From NCBI GenBank assembly GCA_964645935.1, contig CAZYAK010000080.1, positions 1 through 6,136 of the forward strand: a stretch of 6,136 bases of DNA. Direction: 5' to 3'. Below are positions 1 through 5,654 of the stretch, one piece after another. The notes beneath the pieces were generated by a model. The model was not told the origin of the DNA and did no database searches. It saw nothing but the letters and a program-made list of their open reading frames with translations. Numbering within the stretch: position 1 is the first letter of the stretch; every line of letters starts with the position of its first letter. Source of the stretch: CAZYAK01 sp964645935 (GTDB taxonomy: Bacteria > Patescibacteriota > Gracilibacteria > Peribacterales > Peribacteraceae). The position numbers and the translations under genes were made by a program.

Positions 1-1
1 C

Positions 2-82
2 GTCCCAAGCCCACGACGCGACGTCCTTGGCTGGGTGACGGGGATCGCGTACAAAAAAATGGGGAACTCTTGGCCAAGCTGA
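2..82 (+). CDS. Possible C-terminal fragment of a rightward gene (cut by window edge)
   Basis: From base 2 one forward frame is open for 26 codons and stops at TGA 80-82, ending in residues YKKMGNSWPS. Codons mostly end in G or C, as in the certain genes nearby, and a rightward gene ending here would converge neatly with the leftward gene whose terminator lies at 116-144. No family can be recognised from so few residues. A competing reading is a leftward gene starting at ATG 112 and running off the left edge with a hydrophobic start (MASIVFVFAWSAWP). It would begin directly after the T-tract of the terminator with no visible promoter, and its third codon positions are less GC-rich. The choice between them is weak. 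Confidence 0.3.
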   Translation, partial: VPSPRRDVLGWVTGIAYKKMGNSWPS

Positions 83-115
83 CCATGCGAATACGAAGAC
101 GATCGAAGCCATCGC

Positions 116-144
116 AAAAAAAAAGACCTCCATGCGAAGGTCTT
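116..144 (-). terminator. Rho-independent terminator of the lipoprotein gene
   Basis: Read leftward, a perfect 7-bp stem AAGACCT/AGGTCTT (plus-strand arms 138-144 and 123-129) encloses an 8-base loop. It runs straight into a tract of nine T residues (plus-strand A tract 116-124), two of which belong to the stem. It begins about 20 bases after the TAA stop at 165-167. Stem, loop and T-tract all fit an intrinsic terminator. It works in the leftward direction only, since no T-run follows the hairpin on the plus strand. Confidence 0.9.
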
Positions 145-164
145 CCGAAATCACACTGTGTCCC

Positions 165-995
165 TTACAGGTACTTCTTCGCGACAGAAGCGCCGAGGGC
201 CAAGCCCATCACGAGCGTGGAGGCCCAGACAATGGCCGGGATGGACGAAGCGGTGCGGAAGGGCGAGAGGAAGCGGCGGGTGTTCTCCAACGGTCCGGTG
301 TTGTCGCTGAGGCCCGTAGCGGGAAGACGGTTGATGATGGCCACGAGGGAGGACGCGGTCTGCGGACCGGCGGTGCCGACGGCGGCGGAGACAGACGTGC
401 GCACCTGCTCACCGTGCGCGAGCGAGGCCGACACGGCAATGCGCAGGCGCAGTGCACGCTTCTGGCCGGGCTGCAGGTCCGAGACGATCCACTGGATCGT
501 GCCGGCGCCGGTTGTGCCGTCGCTCTCCAGCACCGTGAGCTGGGCGGGCACGTAGCCAAACGTCACCGGAAACTCCGGCAGAACGGATGCCGACGTGTTC
601 TTGAGTGTGATGATGTAGGACAGCGTGTCCCCCGCGCGGGCCTCGCCGCGGTCGGCGTCCATATGGATTTTGAGGCCGCCGGTCACGGGCTGCGTGGGTG
701 CGGACGAGACGGCCTCGCGCGTGATCGCCGAGGAGACGGATCGCGAGGAGGACGACTGAAGCGTGAAGAACGGCGCACCTTTGGAGGTGGACAAGCTGCG
801 CACGGAAGACGCGGCACGGGAGCTGAAACGGCCCTCGCGGGACACGGGACGGGAGCTGACGCGGCCCTCGCGGGACACGGAACGGACGGACGATCCCGTG
901 CCCGTGCTGGTGGCGCCAGGCGTCCGGCCGCCGGAGCAGGCGGTGAGGATCAGCAGGATGGCGCAGGCGATGAGGGCAAACCGGAACGTGCGCAT
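165..995 (-). CDS. Predicted surface lipoprotein with DUF11-like domain, LPATG motif and C-terminal membrane helix
   Basis: This encodes a predicted cell-envelope protein of 276 residues. Residues 1-20 form a lipoprotein signal: basic start MRTFRF, hydrophobic core, lipobox LTAC with Cys20 as the expected lipidation site. Residues 21-105 are a low-complexity Ser/Arg/Thr linker that includes an 11-residue tandem repeat. Residues 108-206 look like a DUF11/CARDB-type beta-sandwich (pattern AGDTLSYIITLKNTS, then LQPGQKRALRLRI), a fold common in bacterial surface proteins. LPATG follows at 224-228, then a spacer and a hydrophobic helix at about 252-272 ending in AKKYL. The open frame extends upstream to a TTG at 1046, but that TTG is the -35 box of a good promoter, so ATG 995 is chosen. 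No Shine-Dalgarno is seen. The protein may be structural or adhesive; no catalytic motif is visible. The gene is confident, the envelope location is well supported, and the function is unknown. Confidence 0.88.
   Translation of the reverse strand: MRTFRFALIACAILLILTACSGGRTPGATSTGTGSSVRSVSREGRVSSRPVSREGRFSSRAASSVRSLSTSKGAPFFTLQSSSSRSVSSAITREAVSSAPTQPVTGGLKIHMDADRGEARAGDTLSYIITLKNTSASVLPEFPVTFGYVPAQLTVLESDGTTGAGTIQWIVSDLQPGQKRALRLRIAVSASLAHGEQVRTSVSAAVGTAGPQTASSLVAIINRLPATGLSDNTGPLENTRRFLSPFRTASSIPAIVWASTLVMGLALGASVAKKYL
816..881 (-). repeat. Two-copy 33-bp tandem repeat inside the lipoprotein linker
   Basis: Two adjacent 33-bp copies (816-848 and 849-881) differ at only a few bases. They are in frame and encode an 11-residue unit of the form SREGR-V/F-SSR-xx in the Ser/Arg-rich linker just after the lipidation site. 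Such repeats commonly change copy number by slippage or recombination, which would lengthen or shorten the tether. Confidence 0.8.
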
Positions 996-1017
996 GGGTA
1001 TGCAGAAAAAGGGGGGA

Positions 1018-1046
1018 AGCATAGTATTCTGTACATACGGCGTCAA
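1018..1046 (-). promoter_or_regulatory. Sigma70-like promoter of the lipoprotein gene
   Basis: Read leftward there is TTGACG (plus 1041-1046; 5 of 6 consensus), a 17-base spacer, then TATGCT (plus 1018-1023; 4 of 6). Transcription would start near 1011, giving a leader of about 16 bases before ATG 995. The -35 box lies only 4 bases from the divergent ATG at 1051. This placement rules out the in-frame upstream starts of the lipoprotein gene. Confidence 0.7.
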
Positions 1047-1050
1047 CGCG

Positions 1051-2520
1051 ATGTGGACACCTTATCCCGGCAAGCCGATACTGGTCCCTGTGCGCGTGTC
1101 CTTGCTCCTCGCTGCCCTCTTTCATATCCAAGCAGCACAGGCGGTCCCGCCCCCGGATTTCCTCTTTAACGTCGCTTCCCAGCTGGGCACGTTCTTCACG
1201 GTGTTCGCGCTCCTCTTCAGCGCCGTGGCGGGAGGGGCGTTGACCTCTTTTAAGGGCCTGTGGAGCCGCGTGCGTCAGAAGAAGGCCTTCTGGATCGGTC
1301 TGGTGGTAGCCATTGTGGGGATATCGCTCCTGCTGGCGTGGCTGGCGGAGGGGGTCCGGCAACGGCAACTTTCGGAGCAATGGCTGTTGGAGGCAGATCA
1401 GCGCGCGGCCGTCACGGAAGAAGAAGTATCGTCCGTGGATGCGTCCGCCGAGGCGCTTCCGATGCCCCCAGAGCCCGAAGCCCCCGTGACTGAGCAACCC
1501 GAAGATCCAGGCGAGACACTGCTACGCGCCTACTATGCCGACATCGACGCAGGGCGGCTGGATGACGCGTACGCCGTATCCACCCGGGTCGTTCCGCTGG
1601 AGACGTTCCGCAATTGGTACCGCGACGTCACGGACGTCGAGGTGGAGACGCTGCGCAAGATCGATAACGGACGGTACGCGGTCGGCATCACCCTGCATGA
1701 AGGAACGGTCGTAACTCGCTACGCCGTGCTCCTGACACTCGGCACGGATGCGGCGGGTGGCCTGCGTATCGCGGATTCCGACGTGCGCACTGTGCAAGAA
1801 GCAGATGGCGCCAAGGCCGCACCGGAAGGCTACGCGGGCGGGACGGTGCGGGCGCCCACGGGCCCGACATCCGTCAGCAACGATGCATTCAAGGCGGCCC
1901 TGACAAAGGGGGAGGTATTCGTTCTGGACGCGCGCGAGGACGAAGAATTCGACATCGGACACTTCCCCGATGCGCTGCACGTGCGCGCGGCGGACCTGTT
2001 CGTGGGCGGCTGGGTGGCGCTGCCCACCGACCGCCCGGTGTACGTGTTCTGTTGGTCGGGGCTCCGCGGCAAGGAAGTAGCAGAATTTCTCCGGGACAAG
2101 GGTATCGACGCGCGGCACCTGGAGGATGGTGCCAACGGCTGGGTGGCATCGGGGGGGCTCTGGAACGGCGGCGGCGTGCGTTTCGTGGAGCGCCATCCCG
2201 AGGAGCGCTACAGCCTCGTCTTCACCACGGCGCAGGTGCGCGAGTGGCAAGCGAAGGGCGTCGTGCTCGTGGACGCGCGCCAGGAGGCGTCCTACGCGCG
2301 CTGGCACATCCCCGGCAGCGTCAACCTGCCCGTGCTGCACACGCCGTCAGCGGAGCTGGACGCGGCGCTCGACGCCGTGCCGCAAGGCAGAGTCATCACG
2401 GTGTGCGACGACTACGTGAGCTGCTTTGACGCGCGAGTGACCGGACTCAAGCTGGAACGCAAAGGCCACGAATTCCTCGGCCGCTACAACAAACCGTGGG
2501 AGTACCGGGATACTCGCTGA
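1051..2520 (+). CDS. Membrane-anchored tandem rhodanese protein with NTF2-like region
   Basis: The product is 489 residues. Residues 1-31 resemble a signal peptide ending in AQA. Two hydrophobic helices follow (about 47-65 and 80-98), with a strongly basic loop between them (K68, R73, R75, K77, K78) that should be cytoplasmic, so everything after residue 100 should lie outside the membrane. After an acidic Pro/Glu-rich linker, residues about 154-250 look like an NTF2-like/DUF4878-type fold. Rhodanese domain 1 spans about 277-371, with VLDARED, GHFPDA and the active loop CWSGLRG; Cys334 would carry the persulfide. Rhodanese domain 2 spans about 391-485, with LVDARQE and HIPGSVNLP, but its loop starting at Cys452 is atypical. 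Rhodaneses move sulfane sulfur or act as redox/binding modules; the substrate is unknown. The frame is open far upstream, but that part is antisense to the lipoprotein gene. ATG 1051 opens the signal peptide; GTG 1090 is a less likely alternative. Confidence 0.9.
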   Translation: MWTPYPGKPILVPVRVSLLLAALFHIQAAQAVPPPDFLFNVASQLGTFFTVFALLFSAVAGGALTSFKGLWSRVRQKKAFWIGLVVAIVGISLLLAWLAEGVRQRQLSEQWLLEADQRAAVTEEEVSSVDASAEALPMPPEPEAPVTEQPEDPGETLLRAYYADIDAGRLDDAYAVSTRVVPLETFRNWYRDVTDVEVETLRKIDNGRYAVGITLHEGTVVTRYAVLLTLGTDAAGGLRIADSDVRTVQEADGAKAAPEGYAGGTVRAPTGPTSVSNDAFKAALTKGEVFVLDAREDEEFDIGHFPDALHVRAADLFVGGWVALPTDRPVYVFCWSGLRGKEVAEFLRDKGIDARHLEDGANGWVASGGLWNGGGVRFVERHPEERYSLVFTTAQVREWQAKGVVLVDARQEASYARWHIPGSVNLPVLHTPSAELDAALDAVPQGRVITVCDDYVSCFDARVTGLKLERKGHEFLGRYNKPWEYRDTR

Positions 2521-2564
2521 AGCAGAGCACGGATGGCCGTTCTCCCCTAGACTGATCCCCTCCC

Positions 2565-4583
2565 ATGCCGACCGTCCTCCTCCCCGCCGACATCTTGCGA
2601 GCCCCCGTGTCCGTGGGTCCCAAGGCGCGTGCGTTGGCCAAGCTCGCGGAGCTGGGGTTTCACATCCCGGCGTTCGTGGCCGTGACGGCAGAAGCAGTGG
2701 CCACGCTCCGGTCCGATCCGGCGGCGGCCGAACGTCTCGCCGCGGAGGCGCGATCGATGTTGCCCGAGAAACGCTACGTCGTCCGGTCCGCGGGGTTCAC
2801 CGAGGACAGCGCTGCGTCTTCCCGCGCGGGTGCGTTTTGCACGGAGCTCGACGTTGCGCCCGAGGCATTGGCACAGGCCATCCAAGCCGTGGCGACCGAT
2901 GCGGTCCTGCAGGGGGAGGAGCGCTTCTCACTGATCATCCAAGCCTTCATCCCGTGTGACGTCTCGGGTGTCACGTTCACGCGCAGCCCTCTCGGCGGAC
3001 GCGAGATGGCAGTGGAGTGGCACAAGGGACTCGGTCCAGACCTCGTCGGCGGCAAGGTCGCGCCCGCGCGCGTCGTTTTCCACCGCACGCAGGCGCTGCC
3101 GCGGACGGGGCTGCCGGACTTCGCGTACGCCGTGCGCGAGTGGAAACGCATCGAGGAGGCGTTTGGCTTTCCGCAGGACATCGAGTGGGGTATCTGGAAG
3201 AAAGACTGGTACGTGCTGCAGTCGCGTCCAGTGACGTCTCTCACCGAGCACGACCACCGGATGTTCTCGCTGCTGGACAGGACGCTCCCGAAGGAGCCGT
3301 TCCTCTACGAGAAGACCGAGGTTACCGAGATGGCCCCCTGCCCCTCGACCGCCACACTGAGCCTCCTCAGGCGCATCTACCGCACAGGCGGCCCCGTAGA
3401 CACAGCATACGCAGAGCTCGGCTTCCGCTATCGCGCGGACGACTTCCTAGTGCTCGTGGCCGGGCAGCTCTACGTGGACCGTGAGAAGGAGTTGCGCACT
3501 ATCCTCCCCTCCTTCTCGCACGTCACGCGCTCGGGCTCGCCGACGTTCCGGCGCCTGCAGGGATTCTGGACCACTGTCCACAATGTCGGCGCCACGCAGA
3601 AGGTAGATCCGCATGCTGCGCTCCCCGCGCAACGCCTACGCATCGTCGAGTGGCTCGCACGCGCGCAGCCGGACGTACACCTCCAAGACGCGCTCCGTCA
3701 GTTTGACGAAGCGTACGCCGTCATCGTCGCCGTCAACGTGTGTGCGGCCAAGGCGCTCACGTCGCTCCAACGCGCGGTACAGGGTGAGCCAGTGCACGTA
3801 CCCACCCTCCTCACCGCCGCTCTGTTCCCCTTGGATCCGCTGCCACCCCCGCCGCGCGGATTGCTGGGCAACACCCTGGAACTCTCGGACCTGAGCCCGC
3901 TCTTCGCCTCCGCTTCCGCGCTCTCCCCGCACTTTGAGACGACGCGCTGGTGGGAAGCACTCGCAGCCGAGAAGCGCACATCATTGGAGCCGCTGATCCG
4001 CTCCGCCCAAGCCTACTCAGCGCTGCGCGAGGCGGGGCGCTGGCTCACCGTGACGTTGGTACAGACGCTGCGCGACGCCGTTCTTCGTTCCGCCAAGACT
4101 GCGGGGTTGGACCACACACTGGCCTACGACGCCACACTGGAAGAGCACCTAGCCGGGAACCTCGACGCTTCGCGCTGCGCGGAGCGCCACGCCGAACGCG
4201 TATCCGTCGCCGCCTTCGCGCTGCCGCCACGCCTCAGCCACCGCGCCGAGGCCGTAGACGCCAAGGATCCCGTGGGGGTCTCGCCGGGCACGGCCACCGG
4301 GCTGCTGGTCACACCCGAGATGCTGCCCTCCGCCGCCGGGCCCGTGATCCTGGCCGTCTCCTCGCTCTCGCCCGATCTCACGCGACACTTCGGACGCGTG
4401 GGCGGCATCGTCGCCGAGCACGGCGGACTGCTCTCGCACTTGGCCATCGTGGCTCGCGAACGTCGTCTGCCTGTAGTCGCCAACTTTCCGCTGTCCCAGC
4501 GTGACGTGCGCCCGGGCGACGTGGTGGACCTCAATGGGACGACGGGTGAGGTGCGAGTGCTCAAGAAAGGCGACGCACGCTGA
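2565..4583 (+). CDS. PEP synthase/PPDK-family phosphotransferase lacking the PEP-binding barrel
   Basis: The product is 672 residues. Residues 1-225 are a pyruvate phosphate dikinase/PEP synthase ATP-binding domain: VGPKARAL (Lys20), VRSAGFTED (Arg74), SGVTFTRSPLGG, GLGPDLVGGKV, then QDIEW (Glu207) and LQSRPVTS (Arg221). Residues about 230-550 are a mostly helical middle region starting near EVTEMAPCPS. Residues about 570-668 are the swivelling phospho-histidine domain with SPGTATG, HGGLLSHLAIVARE and the predicted catalytic His625. The family transfers the beta-phosphate of ATP to this His and then to an acceptor. PEP synthase and PPDK would need a C-terminal PEP/pyruvate TIM barrel, which is absent. 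The order ATP domain, helical region, His domain matches rifampin phosphotransferase (Rph) and related enzymes, so the acceptor may be a small molecule other than pyruvate. The ATG lies 44 bases after the rhodanese stop on the same strand, so co-transcription is plausible. No Shine-Dalgarno is seen. The family is certain; the substrate is unknown. Confidence 0.92.
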   Translation: MPTVLLPADILRAPVSVGPKARALAKLAELGFHIPAFVAVTAEAVATLRSDPAAAERLAAEARSMLPEKRYVVRSAGFTEDSAASSRAGAFCTELDVAPEALAQAIQAVATDAVLQGEERFSLIIQAFIPCDVSGVTFTRSPLGGREMAVEWHKGLGPDLVGGKVAPARVVFHRTQALPRTGLPDFAYAVREWKRIEEAFGFPQDIEWGIWKKDWYVLQSRPVTSLTEHDHRMFSLLDRTLPKEPFLYEKTEVTEMAPCPSTATLSLLRRIYRTGGPVDTAYAELGFRYRADDFLVLVAGQLYVDREKELRTILPSFSHVTRSGSPTFRRLQGFWTTVHNVGATQKVDPHAALPAQRLRIVEWLARAQPDVHLQDALRQFDEAYAVIVAVNVCAAKALTSLQRAVQGEPVHVPTLLTAALFPLDPLPPPPRGLLGNTLELSDLSPLFASASALSPHFETTRWWEALAAEKRTSLEPLIRSAQAYSALREAGRWLTVTLVQTLRDAVLRSAKTAGLDHTLAYDATLEEHLAGNLDASRCAERHAERVSVAAFALPPRLSHRAEAVDAKDPVGVSPGTATGLLVTPEMLPSAAGPVILAVSSLSPDLTRHFGRVGGIVAEHGGLLSHLAIVARERRLPVVANFPLSQRDVRPGDVVDLNGTTGEVRVLKKGDAR

Positions 4584-4600
4584 AGGGATGAGCGGAGCAG

Positions 4601-4800
4601 AGGGCGCAGAGGGGACAGAAGGGACAGAGGTATGGAAGTGCTGGTGCGTACGAAGGTCTTTTGATGAAGCCTCTGTCTTTTGCGGCAGATCCGGTCCCAT
4701 GCTTCGCAAAAAAGCGCAGCAGTTCAGCTACATACACCTCACCTTCAAGCACAACGCGCCACCTCTGTCCCCTTTGCGACTTTTGTCCCCTTTGCCCCCT
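4601..4800. repeat. Long imperfect inverted repeat of G-rich units between convergent genes
   Basis: The left arm (4601-4631) and right arm (4761-4800) are reverse complements. An inner 11-bp core is exact (GGGACAGAGGT at 4621-4631 against ACCTCTGTCCC at 4761-4771). After a 9-base insertion in the right arm (4772-4780), the outer 20 bases match at 17 positions. Within each arm there are short direct repeats of the type GCA(G/A)AGGGGACA, and a third copy of CCTCTGTC sits inside at 4670-4677. The spacer is 129 bases. The element fills nearly all of the 220-bp gap between two genes that converge on it. It could act as a two-way transcription barrier or be a member of a dispersed intergenic repeat family. 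No target-site duplication or transposase is visible. Confidence 0.7.
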
Positions 4801-4803
4801 CAC

Positions 4804-5538
4804 TCACAGGCTCATCTCCAGCATCACCGGGAGGTGATCCGACGCGTGCACGCCTTCCATGACGCGGGCGTTGACGGTGCCCAGGGCGCGCGGGCAGAGG
4901 AAGAGATCGAGCGTCTTCTTGGGCTTGGAAGCTGGGAACGTAAACTGCGCGGGCGTGACGATCTGCAGGTCACAGGCCTTCGCCAGCTGCTTCAGCTCCC
5001 CTGTGCCCTTGAAGATGTTGAAGTCCCCGCAGACGATGACATTGCCCTTCTCGTCGATGATCTCCTTGAGCTCGGCGCACTGGCGCGCTCGTACGCGGCG
5101 GTTCAGTGAGAAGTGCACGATAAGCAGCGAGAGGTCGGGGCGCAGCTTGATGTCGTAGATCAGCTTCTTGGTGCCGTTTTTGAAGTACACCTTGTCGAAG
5201 GTGAGGTCTCCCTTGGCGAAGAAGCCGTTGCAGTTGTCGCGGAAGAACGGGAGTTTACGAAGTACGCTCTGGAGTCCGTACTTGTTGTCCATGTCCGAGC
5301 ACGTGTAGACGTGCGGGTGCGGCACACAGCCTGTCTTGCGGTGAATCTCCACGAAGCAGCACACATCGGGCTGCTCACGCTGCATGAGGTGGTAGATCGC
5401 CATGCGCACCTTCCGGATGATCTGACGGGGTGTGTAGACGTACCGGTAGAAGCGCAGCAGATAATCCCGGATTGATCCGTCGAGCGCAGTACCGTAGCCG
5501 ACATTGAACAGCAGGATGCGGAACTTCTGAGCGGACAT
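4804..5538 (-). CDS. Endonuclease/exonuclease/phosphatase (EEP) family enzyme
   Basis: The product is 244 residues and has the metal-dependent EEP (DNase I/ExoIII-like) fold throughout. Expected motifs in order are LLFNVGYG (Asn12), CCFVEIH (Glu64, the metal ligand), LLIVHFSLN (His142) with the helix RRVRARQ, VCGDFNIF (Asp172, Asn174), TLDLFLC (Asp211) and ASDHLPVMLEM (Asp234, His235). All catalytic positions of the family are present, so it should be an active phosphodiesterase or phosphatase. The family covers DNA repair nucleases, sphingomyelinases and inositol phosphatases, and the sequence does not choose between them. No signal peptide or membrane segment is seen, so it is probably cytoplasmic. 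The frame reaches up to an ATG at 5580, but that codon directly abuts the -10 box and would precede the transcript; ATG 5538 (MSAQKF) is the likely start. No Shine-Dalgarno is seen. It converges with the PEP-synthase-like gene across the inverted repeat. Confidence 0.9.
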   Translation of the reverse strand: MSAQKFRILLFNVGYGTALDGSIRDYLLRFYRYVYTPRQIIRKVRMAIYHLMQREQPDVCCFVEIHRKTGCVPHPHVYTCSDMDNKYGLQSVLRKLPFFRDNCNGFFAKGDLTFDKVYFKNGTKKLIYDIKLRPDLSLLIVHFSLNRRVRARQCAELKEIIDEKGNVIVCGDFNIFKGTGELKQLAKACDLQIVTPAQFTFPASKPKKTLDLFLCPRALGTVNARVMEGVHASDHLPVMLEMSL

Positions 5539-5580
5539 AGGCTCTGTTCGAAGGCGAAGTGTATCAGGATTTGTGTTCAT

Positions 5581-5593
5581 ATTATACTATAAT
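5581..5593. promoter_or_regulatory. Palindromic double -10 element (ATTATA-C-TATAAT)
   Basis: Thirteen bases read ATTATACTATAAT, which puts a perfect TATAAT on each strand around one central base pair. Such symmetric -10 sequences are known to allow divergent transcription start. On the plus strand no convincing -35 is present at 16-18 bases (around 5564-5571), so any rightward activity would be weaker. A rightward transcript would run antisense into the 3' end of the gene at 5655-6136. Confidence 0.5.
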
Positions 5594-5609
5594 TTGGGTT
5601 TTTCCGCAA
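5581..5609 (-). promoter_or_regulatory. Sigma70-like promoter of the EEP gene
   Basis: Read leftward there is TTGCGG (plus 5604-5609; the conserved TTG is present), a 17-base A/T-rich spacer, then a perfect TATAAT (plus 5581-5586). Transcription should start near 5574, leaving a leader of about 36 bases before ATG 5538. This excludes the ATG at 5580, which touches the -10 box. Confidence 0.75.
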
Positions 5610-5654
5610 ATACCAGCCCTGATCCTCTCGCAAGGATGCGTGAATGTGGCCTGC

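Noticed and set aside
816..881. CRISPR array
   Set aside because: The two copies are directly adjacent with no spacers and keep the reading frame, so this is a coding tandem repeat.
996..1046. Longer start of the lipoprotein gene (TTG 1046 or ATG 1022)
   Set aside because: Both codons lie within the promoter (-35 box and -10 box), upstream of the predicted transcript start. ATG 995 gives a proper lipoprotein signal.
763..1050. Upstream extension of the rhodanese gene frame
   Set aside because: It is antisense to the well-supported lipoprotein coding region, and the signal peptide starts at ATG 1051.
132..1169. Long forward open frame across the lipoprotein region
   Set aside because: It is Arg/Gly-rich shadow translation opposite the real leftward gene, as expected in GC-rich DNA, with no domain or signal.
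2548..2553. TAGACT as a -10 box for a separate promoter of the PEP-synthase-like gene
   Set aside because: No -35-like sequence lies 16-18 bases upstream. The box is only 11 bases before the ATG, so it is not better than chance.
4701..4720. Hairpin GCTTCGC-AAAAAA-GCGCAGC as a terminator
   Set aside because: The 7-bp stem has a mismatch, and no T-tract follows it on either strand; the A/T run is in the loop.
5539..5580. Longer start of the EEP gene at ATG 5580
   Set aside because: This ATG directly follows the perfect TATAAT, so it would not be in the transcript. The EEP fold begins at MSAQKFRILLFN.
5624..5639. ATCCT/AGGAT hairpin after the right-edge gene as a terminator
   Set aside because: The stem is only 5 bp and no T-run follows it in the leftward direction.
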